From positions 1-36,455 of the forward strand of contig JBEDUI010000089.1 of assembly GCA_040414495.1 (NCBI GenBank): a DNA stretch of 36,455 nucleotides, written 5' to 3'. Made by a program: the position numbers and the translations under genes. Positions 16,982-24,897 of the stretch are shown here, piece by piece (position 1 is the stretch's first letter; each line of letters opens with the position of its first letter). Below the pieces are notes generated by a model. It was not told the origin of the DNA. It saw only the letters and a program-made list of their open reading frames with translations, and made no database searches. Source of the DNA: DATAVB01 sp040414495 (GTDB lineage: Bacteria; Actinomycetota; Actinomycetes; Mycobacteriales; QHCD01).

Positions 16982-18052
16982 ATGATCTCCTACGTCGGTA
17001 AGCGGGTGGCGACCGCGGTCTTCATCATCTTCGTGGTCGTTTCGTTGTCGTTCTTCATGGTCCGGCTCATGCCGGGCAACGTGATGGAGTTCCTGGAGAA
17101 CCAGCTGGCCCGGCAGGGTGATCTGACCACCCAGCAGATCCAACAACAGGTCAACGCAATTTACGGCGTGCTGCCCAGCGCTCCGGTGTGGCGGCAGTAC
17201 CTGGAATACATCGGGCATATCTGTCAGGGCAATTTCGGTACGTCGATCAGCCACCCCGGGCAGTCGGTCGCGCACATCATCGCGAACGCGTTGCCCTGGA
17301 CGATTTTCTCGGTCGGAGTATCGCTGATCGTCAGCTTCGTCGTCGGCATCGCGGTCGGCACGGTGATGGCCGCGGCCCAGGCCAGTCGGTTCACCAAGTT
17401 CATCACGCTGGTCGTGTCGTTTCTCAGCGCTGTGCCGAATTACCTGATCGCGATTCTGCTGATCTATTTCCTCACCGACACGCACCGGCTCTTCCCGCAG
17501 GGAGGGGCATACGAGGCAGGCGTTCCGATCGGCTGGAACCTGCCGTTTCTGTCCAGCGTCGTTCGGCATTCGGTGCTGCCGATCGCGTCCTATGCGATCG
17601 TCGGCTTCGGCGGCTGGGCCTTGCAGATGAAGGGCAGCGCAATCTCCACGCTCGGTGCGGAATATGTGCGGGTCGCCGAGGCGCGCGGCCTGGGCCGGCG
17701 GCGAATCATGCAGTCCTATGTGGGCCGAAATTCGCTGCTCCCACAGGTGACGCTATTGGCATTGTCATTGGGCTTCATGTTCGGCGGGTCGGTGTTCATC
17801 GAGCAGTTCTTCAACTACCCCGGCATCGGCTATTACCTGATCAGCGCGGTCAACTCTCGCGACTATTCGTTGATGATGGGCTGTTTCGTGTTGATCACGG
17901 TGTCGGTAGTCTTCTCGAACCTGATCGTCGACCTGCTCTACCCGTTGATCGACCCGCGCATCGCCCGGCCCAGTGTGGGGCGCAAGGGTCGGCCGTCCGC
18001 TCCGCGCGAGATCGAGGAGCAGCCGGCCCCGGTCGGAGGGACGATGGCGTGA
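16982..18052 (+). CDS. Dpp/Opp-type ABC importer permease (DppB-like)
   Basis: A 356-residue inner membrane permease. It starts MISYVGKRVATAVFIIFVVVSLSFFMVRLMPG, the usual DppB opening with the RLMPG motif after the first membrane helix. The EAA loop EYVRVAEARGLGRRRI (228-243) contacts the ATPase. A Pro/Arg-rich cytoplasmic tail of ~35 residues is longer than usual. Start: ATG 16982 after AAGGGAGGG; an ATG at 16964 lies before it. Overlaps the next gene by 4 bp (GTGA). Second gene of the operon 15029-21096. Confidence 0.94.
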   Translation: MISYVGKRVATAVFIIFVVVSLSFFMVRLMPGNVMEFLENQLARQGDLTTQQIQQQVNAIYGVLPSAPVWRQYLEYIGHICQGNFGTSISHPGQSVAHIIANALPWTIFSVGVSLIVSFVVGIAVGTVMAAAQASRFTKFITLVVSFLSAVPNYLIAILLIYFLTDTHRLFPQGGAYEAGVPIGWNLPFLSSVVRHSVLPIASYAIVGFGGWALQMKGSAISTLGAEYVRVAEARGLGRRRIMQSYVGRNSLLPQVTLLALSLGFMFGGSVFIEQFFNYPGIGYYLISAVNSRDYSLMMGCFVLITVSVVFSNLIVDLLYPLIDPRIARPSVGRKGRPSAPREIEEQPAPVGGTMA

Positions 18053-18903
18053 GGGAATTCTTCCGGGATTTGTGGCGCATTTTATGGGCCGACAAGTCGG
18101 CGCTCACCGGGGCGGTGCTCATCGTCTGCTACGTACTGGTGGCGATCTTCGGCCCGCTGTTCGTACATTTGAGCTCGTTCGGCCACCAGTCGGCCGCATA
18201 TCTGACCCCGTCGTGGCACCATCCACTGGGGACTGACTCGCTGGGCCAGGGCATCGCGACCGAATTGATCGTGGGCACCCGGCCGATCATGGAGGTCGGC
18301 CTGCTCGCCGCCATCATCACCACGTTTGTCGGGGTGGCGATCGGGCTGTTGACCGGTTATCTGGGCGGTTGGGTCGATATCGTGGCGATGCGGATCGTGG
18401 ACATCGCACTGACCATTCCCGGACTGCCGTTGATCATTGTCATCGCCGCGGTCATCCACTCCTCGAATCCTTTTGTGCTGGCGGCCATTCTGTCGGTCAC
18501 CGGATGGGCCGGCCTGGCCCGCGCGGTCCGGTCCCAGGCGATCAGCCTGCGCACCATAGATTTCATGGCCGCGGCCCGGATCCAGGGGCTGCCGCTGCGC
18601 AATATCGTCGGCCGACAACTGCTGCCGAACGTCGGCCCGTATGTCGCGATCCATTTTCTGCTCGGCATCACCGGAGCTATTTACGCCGAAGTCGGCCTGT
18701 TCCTGCTTGGTGTTGCCCCGTTGAGCGGTACGAACTGGGGAATCATGATCAACCTGGCGATGAGTCAGGGAGCGCTCTATACAACCAAGAGCATGCTGTA
18801 TCTGCTCTGTCCGATGGCCGCAATCGTCATTCTGCAGGTCGCTTTCGTCTTTTTCTCCCGGGCGCTGGACAGCCTGTTCAACCCGCGGCTTCGGGTCCAG
18901 TAG
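18049..18903 (+). CDS. Dpp/Opp-type ABC importer permease (DppC-like)
   Basis: A 284-residue membrane protein with a short cytoplasmic start, one membrane helix, the periplasmic hallmark HPLGTDSLGQ (58-67) and five further helices. The EAA loop DFMAAARIQGLPLRNIVGRQ (171-190) is well conserved. Start: GTG at 18049 overlapping the DppB-like stop (GTGA), with GGAGGG at 18035-18040. With its neighbour it forms the heterodimeric channel of the importer. Confidence 0.94.
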   Translation: MREFFRDLWRILWADKSALTGAVLIVCYVLVAIFGPLFVHLSSFGHQSAAYLTPSWHHPLGTDSLGQGIATELIVGTRPIMEVGLLAAIITTFVGVAIGLLTGYLGGWVDIVAMRIVDIALTIPGLPLIIVIAAVIHSSNPFVLAAILSVTGWAGLARAVRSQAISLRTIDFMAAARIQGLPLRNIVGRQLLPNVGPYVAIHFLLGITGAIYAEVGLFLLGVAPLSGTNWGIMINLAMSQGALYTTKSMLYLLCPMAAIVILQVAFVFFSRALDSLFNPRLRVQ

Positions 18904-18915
18904 AGAGGCTTTGAT

Positions 18916-19923
18916 GTGACCGTTACGAGCGAGCCGGTCCTTTCTGTGAATGACCTGACGGTCGCATTTGGCGCGGGGCCGGGCGCGATCAAAGCCGTCG
19001 AGCAGGTGAGCCTGCAGGTGGCGCCCGGTGACATTTACGCCGTCGTCGGTGAATCCGGCTGCGGGAAATCCACGCTCGCTTATTCCATGTTGGACGTGAT
19101 TCCGCCGCCGGGTCGGGTTACGAGTGGCGACGTGCAGGTCCGCGGCCGCGCCTTGGGGTCGATGAGCCGATCCGAACTGAACCAATTGCGTTCGGCTGAG
19201 GTCAGCATGGTGTTCCAGGCGGCGATGAACTCGTTCAACCCAGTCACCACGATCGGCCGTCAGGTCGAGGATCTGCTCGAGGCGCACAATCGGGTATTCG
19301 ATTCGGCGGCGTCCGGGCGGGCCTATTTCGATGAGCTGCTGGGAATGGTACGGCTGCCGACGGAGCGGATCTGGCGGTCGTACGAACATCAGCTTTCCGG
19401 TGGTATGAAGCAACGGGTGGCGATCGCGGTGGCGCTATTGCTGCATCCGTCGATTCTGATTCTCGACGAGCCGACGACCGCGCTCGACGTCCTCAACCAG
19501 CGGCTGGTGCTCGATGTTTTACGGAACCTGCACGCCTCGCTCGGGCTGAGCGTCGTTTTCGTCACCCACGACCTCGCCGTCGTAGCCGAACTGGCCAGCC
19601 GCGTCGCGGTGATGTATGCGGGGCGGCTGGTGGAATCGGGAACCGTCGACGAGATCTTTACCGACGAACGCCGTCATCCATATGTCGCCGCGCTGATTTC
19701 AGCGATTCCCAGCGTGCTGGCCGAGGGTCTGCAGGTCCGCCCGATCGCCGGCCAGGTGCCGAACCTGGCTGAGCTACCGGCCGGTTGTCGGTTTGCACCG
19801 CGGTGCCCGTTGGCGCGAGCGATCTGTCGGGAGGCCGAACCGCCGCTGGTGGCGGACCGGACCGGGCATGCGGTGGCCTGTCACGTCGTCAACGAGAAGC
19901 TGGTCGAGGGGACCGTCCAATGA
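18916..19923 (+). CDS. Importer ATPase, DppD/OppD-like
   Basis: A 335-residue ATPase with Walker A GESGCGKST (45-53), signature LSGGMKQRV (160-168), Walker B ILILDEP (180-186) and an H-loop in VVFVTHDLAVV. The C-terminal oligopeptide-transporter domain carries the cysteine pattern GCRFAPRCPLARAIC typical of DppD/OppD. Start: GTG 18916 after AGAGAGG (18902-18908). The stop overlaps the next ATG (ATGA, 19920-19923), which suggests equal synthesis of the two ATPases. Confidence 0.95.
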   Translation: MTVTSEPVLSVNDLTVAFGAGPGAIKAVEQVSLQVAPGDIYAVVGESGCGKSTLAYSMLDVIPPPGRVTSGDVQVRGRALGSMSRSELNQLRSAEVSMVFQAAMNSFNPVTTIGRQVEDLLEAHNRVFDSAASGRAYFDELLGMVRLPTERIWRSYEHQLSGGMKQRVAIAVALLLHPSILILDEPTTALDVLNQRLVLDVLRNLHASLGLSVVFVTHDLAVVAELASRVAVMYAGRLVESGTVDEIFTDERRHPYVAALISAIPSVLAEGLQVRPIAGQVPNLAELPAGCRFAPRCPLARAICREAEPPLVADRTGHAVACHVVNEKLVEGTVQ

Positions 19924-20912
19924 GTCTGGTCGAAGTGGACAATGTCAGCCACTGGTATCCGACGACCGCCGGAGACCGGCCGGTGTTGGATCAGGTCAAC
20001 CTCAGCCTGGAGCACGACGACATTCTGGCGGTCGTCGGCGAGTCGGGCTGCGGAAAGACGACGCTCGGGCGGATGGTCGTCGGCGAGGACGCGCCGGCTC
20101 AGGGTCGGATCCGGTTCGATGATCGCGACGTAGCCGGGCTGCGGGGCAAGGACTTCAAGGCGTACCGGCGCGCCGTTCAGGTTGTGCACCAGGACCCGTA
20201 CGCTTCGCTCAACCCGGGACTAACCATTGAGGACACTCTCGGGCCAGCCATTGTCCATCATGGACTCGTTCGCCGGCGGGAATTACAGGGGGAGCTGATT
20301 CGGATTCTGGCCGAGGTCGGGCTGGACGCGACCCGGGCATTTCTACGACGCTATCCGCACCAGCTTTCGGGCGGGCAACGGCAGCGGGTGGCGATCGCCC
20401 GGGCGATGAGCCTGCGTCCGCGCCTGGTGGTGGCCGACGAACCGACCAGCATGCTCGACGTGTCGATGCGGTTGGCCATTCTGGACCTGTTGCTCTCGTT
20501 CCGAGAGCAGCGGCAGTTGGCGTACTTGTTTATCAGCCACGATTTCGGCGTCGTGCGGTATTTCTCGCAGGCCGGGCGGATCGTCGTCATGTTTTACGGC
20601 GTGCTGGTCGAGGAAGGCCCGGCCGAGCAGGTTATCCAGCATCCTCGGCATCCGTATACATATCTGTTGCTGCAGGCGATTCCGGTGCCCGATCCGGGCC
20701 TGGCTAGGCGCCGGCGGCGGGCCGCGATCGAGGAGCATACCGAGGGCGCACCGGCTGCGGTCGGCTGCATTTTCCAAAACCGCTGCCCGTTCGTTGAACC
20801 GCAGTGCCGGTCCAGCCGGCCACCGCTGACCGAGTTGACCGACGGGCACCGGAGCGCGTGTTTCTTTCCGGACCGGGTTCCGGACGTAGATCATTTGTTG
20901 GGAGCGTACTGA
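19920..20912 (+). CDS. Importer ATPase, DppF/OppF-like
   Basis: A 330-residue ATPase. Walker A GESGCGKTT (40-48), Q-loop HQDPYASLNPG, signature LSGGQRQRVAIARA (149-162), Walker B LVVADEP (169-175). The QDPYASLNP motif and the C-terminal domain with CIFQNRCPFVEPQC identify the DppF class. The ATG at 19920 overlaps the preceding stop, so the upstream open frame is not part of the gene. It pairs with the DppD-like ATPase to energise uptake. Confidence 0.95.
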   Translation: MSLVEVDNVSHWYPTTAGDRPVLDQVNLSLEHDDILAVVGESGCGKTTLGRMVVGEDAPAQGRIRFDDRDVAGLRGKDFKAYRRAVQVVHQDPYASLNPGLTIEDTLGPAIVHHGLVRRRELQGELIRILAEVGLDATRAFLRRYPHQLSGGQRQRVAIARAMSLRPRLVVADEPTSMLDVSMRLAILDLLLSFREQRQLAYLFISHDFGVVRYFSQAGRIVVMFYGVLVEEGPAEQVIQHPRHPYTYLLLQAIPVPDPGLARRRRRAAIEEHTEGAPAAVGCIFQNRCPFVEPQCRSSRPPLTELTDGHRSACFFPDRVPDVDHLLGAY

Positions 20913-20913
20913 C

Positions 20914-21096
20914 ATGTCACGCGACGTAGCCCGAATACTGATCCGGCTGGGCGTCATACTGCTGATATTGGCCTCGTTGGCGCGGCTCGGCGGGCTCACC
21001 AGGGCCAACCTGATCGGCGATGACCTGGCCCTGCTCAGCAGCGCCGGCACGATCCTCGTCGGCGCGGCGTATTTGCGTTTCGCCCGCCGGCATTAG
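20914..21096 (+). CDS. Small two-helix membrane protein in the importer operon
   Basis: A 60-residue protein starting one base after the DppF-like stop and therefore probably translated with it. It shows two hydrophobic segments (about residues 9-26 and 38-56) with a short charged turn (RANLIGDD) and a basic end FARRH. I recognise no family. The tight spacing and the terminator-like stem just after it make it the natural last gene of the operon; it may be a small accessory subunit of the transporter. Confidence 0.6.
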   Translation: MSRDVARILIRLGVILLILASLARLGGLTRANLIGDDLALLSSAGTILVGAAYLRFARRH

Positions 21097-21111
21097 CTAC
21101 CGGCCGTTTTT
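21086..21111 (+). terminator. Candidate intrinsic terminator of the importer operon
   Basis: GCCGG (21086-21090) and CCGGC (21100-21104) form a short stem around the stop codon of the small membrane protein, followed two bases later by TTTTT (21107-21111). It closes the operon 15029-21096. Confidence 0.5.
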
Positions 21112-21206
21112 AGCGACAGGCATTTCGCCAAGTTGTCGGTGACGAGCGCCGGTGGTGTCGTGAACCGACCCGGCACGTGGTCCTACGCCCGGCGCTGGAC
21201 CTGGCG

Positions 21207-21806
21207 TTATGGCGTTTTCGGCGGCTGGTCCGCAGTCGGATCCGACACTCGGCTAGGTGGCTGCGGCGCGCCGGACAGGGTCGGCGACGCCGTGGGCGGC
21301 CGCGCCCCTGGCGAAGTCGGGGTCCGCGGCTGAGCCTCGGACATCGAAGGCTGGATCCCAGGCGATGTCGGTGTCCGCGGCTGAGCTCCGGGCGACATTG
21401 GTGTCGGCGGCGCCGTACCGGGCGACGTCGGTACGGCTGTAGGCGCCGCGGCCGACGGCGATATCGGCGTGGGCCGGACCGGTGGCGTGCGATTACTCGG
21501 AGGCGCCGGAGTATGGGACGGAGTGGGATTGACCGGTGTGGAATTGCCCGGCGGCGTGCTCGGCTCTGCCGGAACGGAATGTGCCGGCGGCACCGGGTGC
21601 GGAGACACGCCACTGCCGGGCAGAAACAGGATTGCGACCGTCGCCACGCCGGCCGTGGCCAACCCGCTGCCCAGCACGGCAATCTGCTTGCGACGGCGGC
21701 GGATACGCCGGCCCGAAGCGATGATGTCATCAGCGCTCAGGCTGCTCGGCGGTGGCCCGCCGCGACCCGCGCTGACGAACAGGTCCCGCAATTCCTCCTC
21801 ACGCAT
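21207..21806 (-). CDS. Single-pass membrane protein with Pro/Thr-rich repeat tail, probable sigma partner
   Basis: A 199-residue protein. Residues 1-40 are cytoplasmic (MREEELRDLFVSAG, then GRRIRRRRKQ), one membrane helix follows (~41-62), and the rest is an extracytoplasmic Pro/Thr/Ser-rich tail with repeated PRTPTSPG units. It overlaps the sigma factor gene by 8 bp, the standard layout for an anti-sigma or sigma-associated membrane protein. No zinc-type HxxxCxxC motif is present, so the anti-sigma role is inferred from position and topology. ATG 21806 follows AGGAGG; a GTG at 21830 lies upstream of that site. Confidence 0.75.
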   Translation of the reverse strand: MREEELRDLFVSAGRGGPPPSSLSADDIIASGRRIRRRRKQIAVLGSGLATAGVATVAILFLPGSGVSPHPVPPAHSVPAEPSTPPGNSTPVNPTPSHTPAPPSNRTPPVRPTPISPSAAAPTAVPTSPGTAPPTPMSPGAQPRTPTSPGIQPSMSEAQPRTPTSPGARPPTASPTLSGAPQPPSRVSDPTADQPPKTP

Positions 21807-22341
21807 CGATGTCACGTCCCTCCTGGACACGTTCGGCGAAATGTGCGCCGAGCTTGCGCCGCAAGGCCACCAAGCCCTTGGATGTCTGGCTTTTCACCGT
21901 CCCCGGCGAACAACCGAGCACCTCGGCCGCTTCGTCCACACCAAGGTCCTGCCAATATCGCAACACCAGCACGGCTCGTTGTCGCGGTGGCAATGTCGCC
22001 AACGCCTGCCACGCAACCAACTTGTCCTCGCTGACCGGCGGATCCATGGCCGGCGTTTCCGGCGGCTGATCAACCAAACGCTCGCGTCGCCATCGCAGCC
22101 GGCGTTGCTCGGCCAGGAAAGTGCGGACAGTGGTCTGGCGCAGATAGCCGCCCAATTGTTGATGGCTGTGCAGCCGGGGCCAGGCCAGATACAGCTTGAG
22201 AAATACCGCTTGAGTGAGGTCTTCGGCGCGGTGCCAGTCACCGCAGAGGAGAAAAGCGGTCACCCGTACGTTCGCCTCGTTCGCCGCGAAGCATCGGCTG
22301 AATTCGGCGTCCTGCCCAGGGCTCGGCGTGGACAGCGACAC
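21799..22341 (-). CDS. ECF sigma factor, SigE family
   Basis: A 180-residue sigma factor. Region 2 includes AFLLCGDWHRAEDLTQAVFLKLYLAWPRL, and CGDWHRAEDL is the marker of the actinobacterial SigE-family group. Region 4 is LPPRQRAVLVLRYWQDLGVDEAAEVLGCSPGTVKSQTSKGL. Start: GTG at 22341 with GAGGG 8 nt upstream gives a normal-length protein. A longer in-frame GTG at 22419 would add 26 residues and lies in the loop of a large inverted repeat. It overlaps the downstream membrane protein gene by 8 bp. Regulon unknown; the Pro/Thr-rich secreted protein just upstream is a plausible target. Confidence 0.88.
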   Translation of the reverse strand: MSLSTPSPGQDAEFSRCFAANEANVRVTAFLLCGDWHRAEDLTQAVFLKLYLAWPRLHSHQQLGGYLRQTTVRTFLAEQRRLRWRRERLVDQPPETPAMDPPVSEDKLVAWQALATLPPRQRAVLVLRYWQDLGVDEAAEVLGCSPGTVKSQTSKGLVALRRKLGAHFAERVQEGRDIDA

Positions 22342-22381
22342 GGGCGGTTCCCTCAACGCGGCATCGTCCTCTGGACCGACG

Positions 22382-22437
22382 GGATGGGGTGCGAGCTCGC
22401 GGTCACCTGAATAGCGCACGCAGCTCGCGCCCCATCC
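22382..22437 (-). promoter_or_regulatory. Long inverted repeat between the secreted repeat protein and the sigma factor
   Basis: GGATGGGGTGCGAGCT (22382-22397) and AGCTCGCGCCCCATCC (22422-22437) match as reverse complements at 15 of 16 positions around a 24-nt loop. It begins 20 bp after the stop of the upstream gene and ends 40 bp before the sigma start. It may terminate the upstream gene or form a leader structure on the sigma mRNA. Confidence 0.6.
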
Positions 22438-22456
22438 TCCCCCCGGCGTGATCAGT

Positions 22457-22942
22457 TCAGTCCTTGCCCTGGTCCACAGTGGCCGGTGGCGACGTCGGCG
22501 GTTCCGGGGTCACGGCAATTCGCGGAGTCGGCGGCAGTGTGCGCGGGGCCGGTCGCGGGGTCGGGGGCACCGTCGGGGTCACCGCAATCGGCGTCGGCGG
22601 CGCAGTTGGCGATACCGGCACAGCTGTCGGCGAATCGGTGGGCGGAGCCGGTCGCGGGGTCGGCGGCACCGTCGGGGACACCGCAATCGGCGTCGGCGGC
22701 GTACGTACCCCTGTGGGCGGCGTCGGCTCCACCGTCGGTGCGGCGGGGCGCGGCGTAATGGACACCGTCGGCGGGGCCGGCCGCGGCGTCACCGGCGTAC
22801 GCAGTGCCGGGCGCGGCATGGGCGGGGTCCGGTCAGACTGCGTGCTCTGGCCCGAATTACCGCCGGCTAAGGCGACCGTCGGTACCCCAATGGCCAGGCC
22901 GCCCACCACCACCGCGCCGACTACGACATATCGAACCCGCAT
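22457..22942 (-). CDS. Secreted proline/threonine-rich repeat protein
   Basis: A 161-residue protein. The first ~27 residues form a signal peptide (MRVRYVVVGAVVVGGLAIGVPTVALA), after which almost everything is Pro, Thr, Ala, Val and Arg in PTVPPTPRPAPPT-like units. Two near-identical blocks recur 33 codons apart (DNA starting at 22551 and 22650). ATG 22942 has GAGGGAGA upstream; an in-frame ATG at 22996 would place the signal peptide internally. No enzymatic domain. Such tails are usually extended and may span the cell wall or be glycosylated. It resembles in composition the tail of the membrane protein at 21207. Confidence 0.75.
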   Translation of the reverse strand: MRVRYVVVGAVVVGGLAIGVPTVALAGGNSGQSTQSDRTPPMPRPALRTPVTPRPAPPTVSITPRPAAPTVEPTPPTGVRTPPTPIAVSPTVPPTPRPAPPTDSPTAVPVSPTAPPTPIAVTPTVPPTPRPAPRTLPPTPRIAVTPEPPTSPPATVDQGKD

Positions 22943-23090
22943 GTGCGTCTCCCTCTGGTCCGGACGCCGGCAGCCGACGTCGCTATGGGTAGACATGCCG
23001 TGGTCGCTCGTTCAGGTTGCCTGGTGTTATGTGGCACCGGACACACTCGGCAGCGCGGCAGCTCAGCCGACGCGCCCTCGTCGACTGGAC

Positions 23091-23783
23091 CTAGCTGCTT
23101 GCGAACCTCATCACCGCTGTCCGCGCGTCCGCCAACGATCGGACCGCCAGGTCCTGGAACCGGGCCAGAGCCGGTATGTCGCCGGACCGGGTCATTTCCG
23201 CTCGTACGAAGGTCAGATCCGATGTGGACACACCGAGATTCTCGAAGTATGCCCGCAGATACGGCTCCTGAAAATCGAATCGCGCCCGTGGCGTGCCTGG
23301 ACCGTACCCACCGCCACACGCGCTGACCACCACGACTCGAGTGCTGTGCAGCAGGTGGTCGCCGGTGTCCGGGTGAATGTACGCGCCGGGAAAACTCACC
23401 CGGTCGATCCACGCCTTGAGCGTCGCAGGCACCGAGAAGTTGTACATCGGCACGCCGAGCAGCAGCGTGTCGACGGCCAGTATCTCGTCGATCAACGGCT
23501 TGGTCAGCGCCCATTCTCGTTCCTCGGCTGGGCTCTCGATCAACGCGCTGACCTTGGCCGACGCGACGACGCCATGGCGCTCCACGCGGGTACCGAGAGC
23601 CACATAGGACGGCGATATGGCCGGAATCGGATTGACGCTCAGGTCCCGGTAGCGATATTCGGCGGTCGGGTGAGCCTTCCGCCAGCGTTCGACGAACAAT
23701 GCGGTCAGTTTCCTGGTAATGGAATCCGCGGAATGGCTGGAATCCAGGTGCAGCAGCGATTCCCGGGACAATTCGTAGGTCAT
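23091..23783 (-). CDS. azoR: FMN-dependent NADH-azoreductase
   Basis: A 230-residue flavodoxin-fold quinone/azo reductase. LHLDSSHSADSITRKL is the FMN phosphate-binding loop; LLLGVPMYNFSVPATLKAWIDRV is the family signature that contacts the flavin ring; VVVVSACGGGYGPGTP is the third FMN loop. It transfers two electrons from NADH to quinones or azo compounds, which avoids radical formation. ATG 23783 has AAGGAG upstream. The sigma factor gene lies 90 bp upstream on the same strand, and a CGTCAC/GTGACG inverted repeat (23797-23821 region) lies between, so it could be that sigma factor's target. Confidence 0.88.
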   Translation of the reverse strand: MTYELSRESLLHLDSSHSADSITRKLTALFVERWRKAHPTAEYRYRDLSVNPIPAISPSYVALGTRVERHGVVASAKVSALIESPAEEREWALTKPLIDEILAVDTLLLGVPMYNFSVPATLKAWIDRVSFPGAYIHPDTGDHLLHSTRVVVVSACGGGYGPGTPRARFDFQEPYLRAYFENLGVSTSDLTFVRAEMTRSGDIPALARFQDLAVRSLADARTAVMRFASS

Positions 23784-23873
23784 TCACGTGCTCCTTCGTC
23801 ACATTTGTTGCCTCAGTGACGTGACGACACCGCCCGGCGGAAGGTGACCGCGAGGGTTTCTCCGCGCAGCCTG

Positions 23874-24743
23874 CTAATAGTCGAGCACGGCGAACGTAAG
23901 CTCGCGCAGCCGCGACGGCTCGGCGATCACCTCGTATTCGGCGATCTTCCCGTCCGCAACAGTGACCGTGAGGGCGAAGCGCAACCGGCCGCGCGGTGCC
24001 ACCACCATGCCGACGGCCCCGTTCACCAGAACGGGCTCGGACAACGGCGAGTAGCGCGTGGCGATCTCGCCCGCGACCTGACGCGCGCCGCGGATCTCGG
24101 CCGGTACTCCCGGCCCCAAGGCAATCCGGTCGGCCCGACGGACAACGTCGGGCGCCAACACCGCGAGCAGCGCGGTCATGTCGCCACCGCGCGATGCGGC
24201 CAGGAACGCATCGACAACCTCGCGCTGCCGGGCCAGCTCGGTCGGCGAAACTACCGGGGTACCCTGCACCCGTTGTCGAGCGCGACTGGCGAGCTTCTTG
24301 GCCGCCACCGCAGAACGCTCCAGCACATCGGCGATCTGGTCGAACGGAACCGCGAACATGTCGTGCAGCACGAGCGCTACTCGTTCGGCGGGGCCTAGCG
24401 CATCGAGCACGACCAGCAACGCGCGCCCAACCGCGTCGGCCTGGACCGCTTCCTGCTCCGGGTCGCTGGTGTCCGGGACCTGATCGGACACCTGCTGGCC
24501 GATCGGGTCCTCGCGACGAGCCTTGCGCGCCCGCAGCATGTCCAGACACACCCGGGAAACGACCGTCGTCAACCAGCCGGTCAGGTTCTGCACGGCGCTT
24601 GTGTCGGCGCGGTCGAGCCGCAGCCAGGCCTCCTGCACCGCATCCTCGGCCTCGCTCAACGAGCCCAGCATCCGATAGGCGACCGCCCGCAGGTGCTCGC
24701 GATCGGCCTCGAACCGCGCCGCCAACTCGTCGTGCTCGTTCAT
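23874..24743 (-). CDS. sigJ: ECF sigma factor, SigJ family, with C-terminal SnoaL-like domain
   Basis: A 289-residue protein. Sigma region 2 covers ~8-75 (HLRAVAYRMLGSLSEAEDAVQEAWLRL) and region 4 ~115-160 (LGPAERVALVLHDMFAVPFDQIADVLERS). From ~175 there is a SnoaL/NTF2-like domain (VVDAFLAASRGGDMTALLAVLAPDVV) ending near the C-terminus. In this class the C-terminal domain replaces a separate anti-sigma factor and tunes activity, and target genes are usually next door and redox-related, which fits the azoreductase. The DGGGK/R motif of ECF41 proteins is not obvious here, so the subgroup is uncertain. ATG 24743 follows GAGGAAAGGTG. Confidence 0.9.
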   Translation of the reverse strand: MNEHDELAARFEADREHLRAVAYRMLGSLSEAEDAVQEAWLRLDRADTSAVQNLTGWLTTVVSRVCLDMLRARKARREDPIGQQVSDQVPDTSDPEQEAVQADAVGRALLVVLDALGPAERVALVLHDMFAVPFDQIADVLERSAVAAKKLASRARQRVQGTPVVSPTELARQREVVDAFLAASRGGDMTALLAVLAPDVVRRADRIALGPGVPAEIRGARQVAGEIATRYSPLSEPVLVNGAVGMVVAPRGRLRFALTVTVADGKIAEYEVIAEPSRLRELTFAVLDY

Positions 24744-24897
24744 CGGTCACCTTTCCTCGCCGCGTTCCGTCGTACTGGCGACCGGTGCGTACGACAACGC
24801 GACAGGGGCCGTTCGCTTCTCCTCGACGGTGACAGATGTGAGCTGGTACGGCGCACCCGGGGTGACGATATCCACTGTGGAAAGGAAAAGTTCTGGG

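Noticed and set aside
17188..18048. Long reading frame fused to the front of the DppC-like permease
   Set aside because: It lies out of frame over the DppB-like gene and is Arg/Pro-rich. The real start is the GTG in the GTGA overlap at 18049.
24744..24897. ECF41-style promoter (TGTCAC on the minus strand near 24834-24829) for the SigJ-type gene
   Set aside because: A TGTCAC is present, but no CGTC lies at the expected 16-17 bp spacing, so the match is not better than chance.
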